Shown: positions 1 to 7,814 of the stretch, piece after piece
How the letters are laid out: each line of letters opens with the position of its first letter
Numbering within the stretch: the first letter of the stretch is position 1
From: Chlamydiae bacterium CG10_big_fil_rev_8_21_14_0_10_42_34
GTDB lineage: Bacteria > Chlamydiota > Chlamydiia > Chlamydiales > SM23-39
Assembly (NCBI GenBank): GCA_002773795.1
Contig: PFAD01000020.1
Coordinates: 1 to 64,000, forward strand
Direction of reading: 5' to 3'
DNA length: 64,000 bases
Position numbers and translations under genes: made by a program
Notes under the pieces: generated by a model
What the model saw: only the letters and a program-made list of their open reading frames with translations
Databases searched by the model: none
What the model was told of the DNA's origin: nothing

Positions 1-1247
1 TTCGTGCTCAAACTGACGAGGCCATTAACCAAGCTCGTGAGGCTAATGTCCCAATTTTGGTTGCTATCAACAAAGTGGATAAAGAAAATTTTGACGCTCA
101 AAAAGTTTACCGCGAACTTGCAGATAGAGATCTTCTTTCTGAGTCGTGGGGCGGTAGCACAATCACAGTCAATTGCTCGGCATCATCAGGTCAAGGGATC
201 CCAGAACTTCTCGAAATGATTGCATTACAATCTGAAATCCTCGAATTGCGTGCAAATGAAAATGTACGTGCACGGGGAACAATCTTAGAATCAGAAATGC
301 ATAAAGGTCTCGGCGCTGTAGCTACTGTTTTAGTACAAAACGGGACACTTAGAAAAGGCGATGCAATTGTCTTCGGCCACTACTCTGGAAGAATCAAGAC
401 CATGCAAAACGATCACGGCAAAGCGATCGAAGAGGCGGGACCATCTACCCCTGTTAAAATTACAGGTCTTTCTGAATTGGCGCTTGCTGGAAACGAATTC
501 ATCGTTGTGAAAAATGAGAAAGAAGCACGCCAGCTAGCTGCTGCTAGAGCGGAAGGTGCACTCAGAGAATATGCATCGAAGCCAAAATTAGGCAGCTTAG
601 AGAAGATGATGGCGAAAAAAGAGAGCGGCGAGAAGAAAATTCTCCCTCTCATTTTACGCGCAGACGTTCAAGGATCTCTGGAAGCCCTTAAAACATCACT
701 CATGAAAATCCGCTCTGATAAGGCTCGGATTGAGATAGTGAGTGCAGATGTAGGTGAAATTTCAGAATCTGATATTGCGCTAGCTGCTGCTTCTAAAGCA
801 ACAATTGTTGGATTTCATACACGAATCGAAAGTAGAGCTGATGACCTCATTAAGCAGAAAAAAGTAGCTGTATACACGCAAGATGTCATCTACCACCTCA
901 TCGATGAAGTGAAAGATAGAATGCGCCAGCTTCTCGACAAGCTTGAAGAAGAAACAGACACTGGAGCCGCAGTTGTTAAAGCGGTCTTCAAATCATCGCA
1001 TCTTGGAATCATTGCAGGATGTCAAGTAACTGAAGGCACCATTAAGAGACAGCACCTTGTCCGCTTGATTCGTAACGACGAAGTGATCTGGAAAGGGAAA
1101 ATTGCCTCTCTAAAACGTGTCAAAGAAGATATTAAAGAGGTCAACAAAGGCTTTGAATGTGGAATCTTGCTAGATGGACAAAGCGACATCAAAGAAGGCG
1201 ACACCATACAAGCCTATGAAATTACCTATCATGAGCAAGATCTATAA
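1..1247 (+). CDS. infB: translation initiation factor IF-2, 5' end outside window
   Basis: Carboxy-terminal ~414 residues of IF-2, the GTPase that places fMet-tRNA on the 30S subunit and promotes subunit joining. The frame is open from base 3, so the start lies upstream. The G4 motif NKVDKE of the G domain is visible at the beginning, followed by a beta-barrel domain ([14 protein letters not shown] region) and the C-terminal fMet-tRNA-binding domain ending in EGDTIQAYE. It is followed after 12 bases by rbfA, the usual infB-rbfA-truB order. Identification is secure; only the N-terminal region and most of the GTPase domain are missing because of the window edge. Confidence 0.96.
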   Translation, partial: RAQTDEAINQAREANVPILVAINKVDKENFDAQKVYRELADRDLLSESWGGSTITVNCSASSGQGIPELLEMIALQSEILELRANENVRARGTILESEMHKGLGAVATVLVQNGTLRKGDAIVFGHYSGRIKTMQNDHGKAIEEAGPSTPVKITGLSELALAGNEFIVVKNEKEARQLAAARAEGALREYASKPKLGSLEKMMAKKESGEKKILPLILRADVQGSLEALKTSLMKIRSDKARIEIVSADVGEISESDIALAAASKATIVGFHTRIESRADDLIKQKKVAVYTQDVIYHLIDEVKDRMRQLLDKLEEETDTGAAVVKAVFKSSHLGIIAGCQVTEGTIKRQHLVRLIRNDEVIWKGKIASLKRVKEDIKEVNKGFECGILLDGQSDIKEGDTIQAYEITYHEQDL

Positions 1248-1259
1248 CGAGTATATGAC

Positions 1260-1625
1260 ATGAAAAAAAATAGACTTGCCCGTGTAAACTCACTCCTTAA
1301 GGAAGTTATTTCTGAAGTGATTCAAAAAGATGTGCGCAATCCGCATGTAACTACGTTTGTATCCGTTACAAACGTAGATACTTCAGCAGACTTACACTAT
1401 GCAAAAGTCTCCATAAGCCTTGTCTGCTCTGATGAAGAAAAAATCAAGGTCCTATCTGCTCTCAATTCAGCTGCTGGCTTTATCGCAGTAAATGCTGCAA
1501 AAAAAGTAAAACTCCGTTATTTCCCCGAACTCACTTTTAAGCTAGATACATCGCTTGATGAACTTCTGAAGATTCAAAAGATTCTTAGCGACATCGAAGA
1601 TGAGCGATTGTCTCGTGAACAATAA
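1260..1625 (+). CDS. rbfA: 30S ribosome-binding factor A
   Basis: 121-residue RbfA, a KH-like cold-shock factor that helps mature the 16S rRNA 5' end during 30S assembly. The length and sequence pattern fit the family (basic N-terminus, then VISEVIQKDVRNPHVT, and a C-terminal helix with LDELLKIQKIL). ATG at 1260 follows the infB stop closely, and the 3' end overlaps the start region of truB by 26 bases, so the three genes are very likely cotranscribed and translationally coupled. Confidence 0.93.
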   Translation: MKKNRLARVNSLLKEVISEVIQKDVRNPHVTTFVSVTNVDTSADLHYAKVSISLVCSDEEKIKVLSALNSAAGFIAVNAAKKVKLRYFPELTFKLDTSLDELLKIQKILSDIEDERLSREQ

Positions 1626-2292
1626 TGGAATTCTCCTTGTAGACAAATCTGCTGGGTCAACTTCTTTTCACCTCGTCGCCCTTTTAAGAAAGCTAACAAA
1701 TATTAAAAAAATTGGTCATGCAGGTACGCTCGACCCATTTGCAACTGGCGTAATGGTGATGCTCATTGGAAGAGATTATACACGTAGATCCGATGAGTTC
1801 CTATGTTCTGATAAAGAGTACCGTGCAACTCTTAAGCTAGGCGTATCTACAGATACATTTGATCTCGAAGGTGAAATTACTTCACAGAATGACAAAGTCC
1901 CCACACCCGCCGAACTAGAGCAAGCAATTAGTGCATTTCAAGGGGAAATCCTCCAAGTTCCCCCCATGTATTCAGCAAAAAAAGTGAATGGGAAAAAACT
2001 CTACGACCTCGCTCGCAAAGGGATTACAATCGAAAGGACACCGGTTCAAGTAAAAATGCAGGTCAAGCTTGTATCCTATCAATATCCATTGGTAGATATT
2101 GAAGTTTCTTGCAGCAAAGGGACCTACATACGCTCTATTGCCCATGACATCGGCCAAATGCTTGGCTGCGGAGCTCACCTAATTGAACTTGCTAGAACGC
2201 GCTCAGGAGCCTTTCATATTGGCCAGTGTATCTCTCAGGAAAAGCTCAAGTCCCCCGAGTTCGATATTCGCTCCCATATGAGGCTGCTATGA
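1600..2292 (+). CDS. truB: tRNA pseudouridine(55) synthase TruB
   Basis: 230-residue enzyme that converts U55 of tRNA to pseudouridine. The catalytic aspartate lies in the motif HAGTLDPFATGV, and the KVNGKKLYDLAR and CSKGTYIRSIAHDIG motifs of the TruB family are present. Length is shorter than the E. coli enzyme (about 314), which has a PUA domain; no such domain is seen here. The start is uncertain: ATG 1600 overlaps rbfA by 26 bases, but a GTG at 1615 would put the conserved NGILLVDK motif nearer the N-terminus. The following ribF start overlaps the truB stop. Confidence 0.95.
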   Translation: MSDCLVNNNGILLVDKSAGSTSFHLVALLRKLTNIKKIGHAGTLDPFATGVMVMLIGRDYTRRSDEFLCSDKEYRATLKLGVSTDTFDLEGEITSQNDKVPTPAELEQAISAFQGEILQVPPMYSAKKVNGKKLYDLARKGITIERTPVQVKMQVKLVSYQYPLVDIEVSCSKGTYIRSIAHDIGQMLGCGAHLIELARTRSGAFHIGQCISQEKLKSPEFDIRSHMRLL

Positions 2293-2774
2293 AAACAGCT
2301 TTGACCATTGGGTTTTTCGATGGTGTGCATCTAGGCCATAGGGTCATTTTAGAAAAGCTTCGTACCTATCCTCACGCGACTATCTTAACATTTTCTAACC
2401 ACCCAAGAAGCATCCTTAACCCCCCAGCCCCTGAGTTACTCCTCCCCTTTGAAGAAAAAATCACCCTTTTACAGCAATATGCAGACAATGTAATTGCCCT
2501 CCCCTTCACACTCGAATATGCAAAAACACCCTTTGATGAACTTTTAGCACAATACGATCTATCTCATATTATTTTAGGTTCTGGATCAGCTTTTGGAAAA
2601 AATCGCGAAGGAAACGAAGCAAATGTTCGTGCCTTTGCCGCTAAAAAAGAAATTCATGTAGAATACATCCCTAAACTATACATCGACGGAAAACCCGTTT
2701 CTTCATCCAGAATCCGTACAGCCATAGCTGATGGAAATCTGAATTTAGCAAATCAACTATTAGGCAAAATATGA
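2289..2774 (+). CDS. ribF: RibF-type FMN adenylyltransferase (FAD synthetase domain only)
   Basis: 161 residues covering only the nucleotidyltransferase half of bifunctional RibF (riboflavin kinase/FAD synthetase, about 310 residues in E. coli). The HxGH-type motif is in GFFDGVHLGH at residues 8-17, and the SSSRIR motif near residue 140 matches the family's SSTRIR. The flavokinase domain that normally follows (PTANI motif) is absent: the gene stops directly after the RIRTAI region and overlaps ychF by 4 bases. ATG 2289 is chosen because it directly precedes the conserved TIGFFDG strand. FMN would have to come from another kinase or the host. The position truB-ribF-ychF is the same as in Chlamydia. 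Confidence 0.85.
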   Translation: MKTALTIGFFDGVHLGHRVILEKLRTYPHATILTFSNHPRSILNPPAPELLLPFEEKITLLQQYADNVIALPFTLEYAKTPFDELLAQYDLSHIILGSGSAFGKNREGNEANVRAFAAKKEIHVEYIPKLYIDGKPVSSSRIRTAIADGNLNLANQLLGKI

Positions 2775-3865
2775 CAAATCTATCCTGTGGCATTGTGGGC
2801 CTACCCAATGTTGGTAAGTCTACCCTCTTCAACGCACTAACTCGCAAACAGATCCCTTCTGAAAACTACCCCTTTTGTACAATTGACCCAAATGTTGGAA
2901 TTGTAAATCTCAACGATCCCCGTTTAAAAAAACTTTCAGATCAATCTGGCAGCAAAAAAATTATCCCTGCAACGGTCAGTTTTGTCGATATCGCAGGTCT
3001 TGTTAAGGGGGCCTCTCAAGGAGAAGGGCTAGGCAATCAATTTCTCACCCACATCAGAGACACAGATGCAATTGTCCAAGTCGTACGCTGCTTCGTAGAT
3101 CCAAACGTAATTCATGTTTCGGGAACTGTAAATCCAATTGATGATATCGAGGTCATCACTTTGGAGCTGACATTAGCGGACCTTCAAATGGCTGAAAACA
3201 CGCTTACCCGCCTCGAAAAACAAGCTAAGGGCAAAAAAGAGCTTTTGCCAGCTGTCGATTTCCTCAAAAAAGCTGTAGCACACCTCAATCAAAGTTTGCC
3301 TATGCGCCAACTCCAGCTCACACCGGAAGAGGAAGTCATCGCGAGACAATACAATTTTCTCACAAAGAAAAAGGTCCTCTACGTATGTAATGTTGGGGAA
3401 AATGATGTCCCCGCTCTAGATAATGATTTAGTACAAATGGTTCGAGAGTATGCAGCTAAAGAAGGCTCAAGCGTGGTCCCTATTTGCGCACGTGTCGAAG
3501 AAGAGATCTCTCAGCTCGAAGAAAAAGATGCAAAAGAGTTTCTCGAATCACTCGGCCTTCAAGAATCAGGACTCGACAGACTGATCAAAGAGGCCTTCTC
3601 ACTCCTCGATCTCATCACCTACATTACAACTGGCGAAATCGAAACAAGAGCCTGGACAATCATGAAAGGGACCCCTGCTGACGAAGCCGCAGGCAAAATC
3701 CACTCAGATATTGAAAAAGGGTTCATTCGGGCTGAAGTTGTCTCATTTGACGACATGATCCACTTTAAAGGTAGAGTCGGAGCTCGAGAAGCTGGTAAAG
3801 CTCGCTCAGAAGGGAGGGAATACACCGTTAAAGATGGCGATGTAATCCTCTTCTTCCACAACTAG
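2771..3865 (+). CDS. ychF: redox-regulated ATPase YchF (Obg family)
   Basis: 364-residue Obg-family P-loop protein that hydrolyses ATP rather than GTP and associates with ribosomes. G1 is GLPNVGKST at the N-terminus, switch/G3 is DIAGLVKGASQGEGLG, and the C-terminal TGS domain ends with EYTVKDGDVILFF. It is full length for the family (363 in E. coli). ATGA overlap with ribF indicates coupling. The stop codon is shared, through the palindrome CTAG, with the stop of the convergent gene on the other strand. Confidence 0.97.
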   Translation: MTNLSCGIVGLPNVGKSTLFNALTRKQIPSENYPFCTIDPNVGIVNLNDPRLKKLSDQSGSKKIIPATVSFVDIAGLVKGASQGEGLGNQFLTHIRDTDAIVQVVRCFVDPNVIHVSGTVNPIDDIEVITLELTLADLQMAENTLTRLEKQAKGKKELLPAVDFLKKAVAHLNQSLPMRQLQLTPEEEVIARQYNFLTKKKVLYVCNVGENDVPALDNDLVQMVREYAAKEGSSVVPICARVEEEISQLEEKDAKEFLESLGLQESGLDRLIKEAFSLLDLITYITTGEIETRAWTIMKGTPADEAAGKIHSDIEKGFIRAEVVSFDDMIHFKGRVGAREAGKARSEGREYTVKDGDVILFFHN

Positions 3866-4155
3866 CAAATAGGATGTTGCCAAGCTATCTCGTATCCACC
3901 TAAAGGCAGAGGCCATTTGGGTTTCGACCCCTCTTCTTTATGCATTGGCTGACTTGGAAACAATTCTGACATCGCTATTTGATGAACTATTTCACAAGTA
4001 TCCTCTTCAGAAGAGGGTTTTAGGCGTACCTCTAACCTATTTAAAAAACTACAAATAAGGGCGAGCAAGCTCATCTTAAAGTAGGCGTATGCAAAAAGAG
4101 CCAAAGCAATGGCGAGTCGAAAAATCCTATCTGGTGTCCCAATATTTTTTTTCAT
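3862..4155 (-). CDS. DUF2892-like small membrane protein with atypical tail
   Basis: 97 residues. The start MKKNIGTPDRIFRLAIALAL is typical of DUF2892 (YgaP-type) inner-membrane proteins, which are usually around 60 residues with two membrane helices. After the first helix (residues about 11-35) the sequence departs from the family: a charged segment (KPSSEEDTCE) and a Pro/Trp-rich tail replace the expected second helix. This may be a decayed or recombined copy. The ATG overlaps the stop of the upstream ABC-F gene as ATGA (bases 4155-4152), so it is the second gene of that operon. Function unknown. Confidence 0.6.
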   Translation of the reverse strand: MKKNIGTPDRIFRLAIALALFAYAYFKMSLLALICSFLNRLEVRLKPSSEEDTCEIVHQIAMSELFPSQPMHKEEGSKPKWPLPLGGYEIAWQHPIC

Positions 4156-5927
4156 AACAATTTTTTCTCCAATTCTTCCCAACGCAAATATAGCTGTTCA
4201 ATTTGGTTTTCTAAAAGCCCTATCGTCATGCAGACTTCAGATAGCTTCTGTGGGTCCATAGCAAACTCTGGTTTTTCTAAAAGGTGGTTGTGATCTTTTA
4301 CTTCCCCTTCGAGCTTTGCAATTTTCCCCTCAATCTCTTCGTACTCTTTTTTCTCTAAATAGGAAAGCTTGCCCTTCACTTTTTTGATCTCTTGTTTTTT
4401 CTCTGCAGTTTTAGGAGCTTTTTTGCTTTGCGATTTTTCCCACTGCGAATAATCGACAAAAATTTCAGGCTCTTCTGTATTTCCCAATCCAAGCATACAA
4501 TTACAAATTCGATCGAGCATACATCTATCGTGTGTAATGAGCACAACTGCTCCAGGAAACTCCATAAGGCTCTCTTCAAGGGTCTCAAGAGTGGGTATAT
4601 CTAAATCATTCGTCGGTTCATCTAAAAGCAAAAGATCTGCGCTTTGGAGCATTAAATGGGCAATCGAAATGCGGGCCCTTTCTCCGCCAGAGAGCTTTCC
4701 AATCGGCATATCGAGAATGTCAGGGGAGAATAAGAACCGTTTACACCACCCATTTACATGGATCTCTTGCCCCCGAAACGTGACATAATCACCTTTCGGA
4801 GAGAGCGCCTCTCTAAGCGTCGTATCCAGGGGAAGCTTAGATCGATGCTGATCAAAGTAAACAACTTGAAGAGCATCTGCCCTTTTCATCGTCCCCTGAT
4901 CTGGCTTTAACTCATCATTGATTAATTTAAGCAACGTCGTTTTCCCCGAACCATTCGGCCCCATAAGCCCCATTCTCGTACCGGGAGATAAAACAAAATC
5001 CAAGTGACGAAATAAAGTTCTTCCGCCTAGCTCTTTTCCAATATTTTTTGCACTTAAAAGCTTTCTCGTCTGTCTTTCACTTGCCGCAAAGTCGATCTTT
5101 GCCCTTTTTTGTCGATTGCGAGAAGATACGTCAGCGTGCTCGCCCAAAATCTCATGGGCTTCATCGATCCTCGATTGAGATTTTGTCGTCCTCGCCTTCA
5201 CCCCCGCCCTGAGCCATGCAGTTTCTCTTCGAGCCTTTGTTGCAAGCGATTTTTCCTGCTGGATTTGCCCAAGCAAAAACTCCTCTTTTTTAGCCAAAAA
5301 ATTTGAGTATGATCCGTCGATTGCAAAAATCCCTTTTGGATATGTGGGATCAATCTCAACAACGCGGCTTGTCACATTTTGCAAAAAATACCGATCATGG
5401 CTTACGAGTAGGTACGTCGGAGCCTCTCTTAAAAGAAACTTTTCAAGCCATAAAATCCCTTCAATATCGAGGTGATTTGTCGGTTCATCCAACAACAGAA
5501 GATCAGGTGATAAAATCAGTTCTTTTGCAAATGCTAGCCGTTTTTTCCAGCCCCCAGATAAGCGCGAGGCCGAAGGCTCATCTCCACTAAAACCAAGCTT
5601 ACTGAGCCACATTTGAGAAAGACGGAGTTTTTCGTAATCGGGCAAATCTTCATCGATTGCATCGATCAATATCTTTTCAGGGGATAGATCTGCAAAGTCA
5701 CACTCCTGAGGCACGTAGCCAATTTTCAGACCCCTTCTCGGAGAAATAACACCCTCATTTGCCGTCTCGATCCCGGCCAAGATTTTCATGAAGGTAGTCT
5801 TTCCTGAGCCGTTCGGGCCAATGAGACCCACCCGATCTTTTTCAAAAATACTCAAAGAGAGATCTTTAAATAGAACTCGTGTCGCATAAGATTTACTCAC
5901 AGATTGGCAACTTAGAAGAAGCGTCAT
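4152..5927 (-). CDS. ABC-F family ATPase, Uup-like
   Basis: 591-residue soluble protein with two ABC ATPase domains and no membrane segments. Each domain has a Walker A GPNGSGKTT and a signature LSGGWKKRLA or LSGGERARISIA with LLLLDEPTN as Walker B. Between them lies a basic linker (KARTTKSQSRIDEAH), and the C-terminus (after about residue 510) is a charged coiled coil (KGKLSYLEKKEYEEIE) as in Uup. ABC-F proteins act on ribosomes (translation factors or antibiotic-resistance type) or, for Uup, also on branched DNA. Start at 5927 gives MTLLLSCQSVSKSY, the normal domain beginning. Inserted between ychF and sctU, which are neighbours in Chlamydia. Confidence 0.92.
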   Translation of the reverse strand: MTLLLSCQSVSKSYATRVLFKDLSLSIFEKDRVGLIGPNGSGKTTFMKILAGIETANEGVISPRRGLKIGYVPQECDFADLSPEKILIDAIDEDLPDYEKLRLSQMWLSKLGFSGDEPSASRLSGGWKKRLAFAKELILSPDLLLLDEPTNHLDIEGILWLEKFLLREAPTYLLVSHDRYFLQNVTSRVVEIDPTYPKGIFAIDGSYSNFLAKKEEFLLGQIQQEKSLATKARRETAWLRAGVKARTTKSQSRIDEAHEILGEHADVSSRNRQKRAKIDFAASERQTRKLLSAKNIGKELGGRTLFRHLDFVLSPGTRMGLMGPNGSGKTTLLKLINDELKPDQGTMKRADALQVVYFDQHRSKLPLDTTLREALSPKGDYVTFRGQEIHVNGWCKRFLFSPDILDMPIGKLSGGERARISIAHLMLQSADLLLLDEPTNDLDIPTLETLEESLMEFPGAVVLITHDRCMLDRICNCMLGLGNTEEPEIFVDYSQWEKSQSKKAPKTAEKKQEIKKVKGKLSYLEKKEYEEIEGKIAKLEGEVKDHNHLLEKPEFAMDPQKLSEVCMTIGLLENQIEQLYLRWEELEKKLL

Positions 5928-5975
5928 GACAACTATCTTAACGAAAAACACAAAGACTGTATATACTCGCTTTCT

Positions 5976-6692
5976 ATGATATGGCCAATTTCTCTTTTAA
6001 CGACAAAACAGGCCCCCCTACAACCTGACAACTCCACCTCCTCTCAAACTGTCATAGACCTAGCAAATCGTTTTTTCAGCTGGGGCGCTTCTAAAATATC
6101 CCCTCCCCTTTCCAAAAATTTTGTTTCGATCGAGATCATTCCAGATGAAGACTTCAACATATCCATCGATACAGCAAGAACACATATTAGGCCTGCTGAA
6201 ATACCCGATCAAACTTGGTATGCAGATCTTTTCCAAGATCCTGAAGTGTATCAATTAAATGGGGATCTATCCCCCTTTAGCTATGATTACGTCCTAGATC
6301 TTCTCGAACAAAATGGATTTGCTAACGCAAGCCCACTTGGACAATATACAGTCACAGAAAAAAATGGGGGCTCCTTTATAGGGACATTTTCACTTCGAAA
6401 AGCACCAACTGATGAGAAAGCAATTACCGTTGGACTTGCCCTTAATAAAAAATTTCAAAGAAAAGGGTACGGCACTGAAATTGGGAATGCGATTCTTAAT
6501 CTTATTAAGACACTACACACTCATGGGTATTTAAAGAAATACACCAAAGTGCAAGCAATCTCACACATACAAAATATTGGCTCACAAAAAATCCAAGAGC
6601 GGATGGGGCTCAAACCTGTAATTCCAAAAGATAAAGTCCCCTTTGTCACCTTTGAGGCGAGCCTTGGCAACAATCTCAAACTCTTACCTTGA
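5976..6692 (+). CDS. GNAT family N-acetyltransferase (RimJ/RimL-like)
   Basis: 238 residues. The C-terminal 150 residues form a GNAT fold: THIRPAEI beta-1, FIGTFSLR beta-4, and acetyl-CoA-binding motif A in NKKFQRKGYGTEIGNAI (RxxGxG). The first ~65 residues are not conserved and Ser/Thr-rich, possibly a secretion or linker segment. RimJ/RimL relatives acetylate the N-termini of ribosomal proteins or small molecules; the substrate cannot be told. A TATACT hexamer at 5962-5967 ends 8 bases before the ATG and there is no Shine-Dalgarno sequence, so the mRNA may be leaderless. A real start further downstream cannot be excluded. Confidence 0.8.
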   Translation: MIWPISLLTTKQAPLQPDNSTSSQTVIDLANRFFSWGASKISPPLSKNFVSIEIIPDEDFNISIDTARTHIRPAEIPDQTWYADLFQDPEVYQLNGDLSPFSYDYVLDLLEQNGFANASPLGQYTVTEKNGGSFIGTFSLRKAPTDEKAITVGLALNKKFQRKGYGTEIGNAILNLIKTLHTHGYLKKYTKVQAISHIQNIGSQKIQERMGLKPVIPKDKVPFVTFEASLGNNLKLLP

Positions 6693-6718
6693 CCGTAGCT
6701 TAAATTGTCGGCTATTCT
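6689..6718 (+). promoter_or_regulatory. candidate housekeeping promoter for sctU-sctV
   Basis: TTGACC (6689-6694), 18-base spacer, TATTCT (6713-6718), 16 bases before the GTG start of sctU; a GAGG Shine-Dalgarno follows at 6727-6730. The end of the spacer reads TTGTCGGC, which recurs before rpmB. Read by eye; not experimentally supported. Confidence 0.55.
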
Positions 6719-6734
6719 ATCAACCTGAGGATCC

Positions 6735-7814
6735 GTGGCAGAAAAGACCGAAAAGGCAACACCTAAAAAACTAAAAGACGCCCGCAAAAAGGGGCAAGTC
6801 GCAAGGGCACAAGACATGCCTGCTGCGATGACTTTTATTGTCTCGATTATGGGGACAATTGCAGCAATCGGTTATATCTATGAAAAACTCACCAATTTTA
6901 TCCTTCTGATGTTTCGCGCAGCCTCCTCTACAAAAGGGGATTTTGAAAATAGGGTCGGCGGCTACTTTAACCTCGCTTTGCAAGTTATTTTGGAATCGAG
7001 CCTGCCCATCATGGCTATGGTTTGCTTTGTCGGTGTTTTAGTGAGCTTTCTAGTCGTAGGGCCTGTTTTTTCATTAGAGGCGATGAAGTTTGATTTCAAA
7101 AAGCTCAATCCTGTGGATGGAATTAAAAATAAATTTAAACTCAAAGTCCTCATTGAGCTTTTAAAATCGATTGCCAAAATTACCGGGGCTGCCCTCATCA
7201 TTTACGGCGTGATCTGGAAGTTTTTACCTCAAATTATCTCTTCTGTTCTGATGCCAATCATCGGCAGTGCGCATGTTGTCCATGACTTTTTGTTTACTTC
7301 AGCGCTCCGTGTAGGAATCTTTTTCCTCATGGTAGGTCTATTTGATCTCGCCTTTCAAAAAAGGAACTTTGCCTCAGAGATGAAAATGGAAAAATTTGAG
7401 GTCAAGCAAGAGTATAAAGATACTGAAGGTGACCCAATGATCAAGGGTCGCAGAAGAGAGATGTTTCGCGAAATTGCGTATCAAGAAGGGCCAAAATCTG
7501 CTCGGCGCGCACGTGCAATCATCACAAATCCAACCCACATCGCAGTTGCCCTAAAGTATAATCCCCCCGAAGAGGTGGCCCCCATTATTTTGACGATGGG
7601 AAAAGGCTATATTGCCGAACAGATCATTAAAATAGGTGTCGATAACAATATCCCGATCATGCGAAACGTAGATTTAGCAAGGGAGCTGTACAGTAAAGGA
7701 GAAATCTCCGATTATATACCTGAAGATACATATGAAGCTGTAGCTGAAATTTTGAAATGGATTGAATCACTTGAGGAAAATCCAGATGTAAACGCGGAAA
7801 TTTTTAGAACATGA
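6735..7814 (+). CDS. sctU: type III secretion export apparatus switch protein SctU (CdsU/YscU)
   Basis: 359-residue inner-membrane component of the type III secretion export gate that switches substrate specificity. N-terminal basic stretch (EKTEKATPKKLKDARKKGQ), four hydrophobic segments, then a cytoplasmic domain with the self-cleavage motif N265-P-T-H, preceded by the usual basic segment. GTG start at 6735 is preceded by GAGG. ATGA overlap with sctV shows operon organisation. The order sctU-sctV-copN-chaperone-malQ is the chlamydial T3SS locus, here interrupted by hut genes after sctV. Confidence 0.96.
   Translation: MAEKTEKATPKKLKDARKKGQVARAQDMPAAMTFIVSIMGTIAAIGYIYEKLTNFILLMFRAASSTKGDFENRVGGYFNLALQVILESSLPIMAMVCFVGVLVSFLVVGPVFSLEAMKFDFKKLNPVDGIKNKFKLKVLIELLKSIAKITGAALIIYGVIWKFLPQIISSVLMPIIGSAHVVHDFLFTSALRVGIFFLMVGLFDLAFQKRNFASEMKMEKFEVKQEYKDTEGDPMIKGRRREMFREIAYQEGPKSARRARAIITNPTHIAVALKYNPPEEVAPIILTMGKGYIAEQIIKIGVDNNIPIMRNVDLARELYSKGEISDYIPEDTYEAVAEILKWIESLEENPDVNAEIFRT

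Noticed and set aside
3484-3681. Arg-rich short frame inside ychF
   Set aside because: A shadow frame within a complete, conserved gene.
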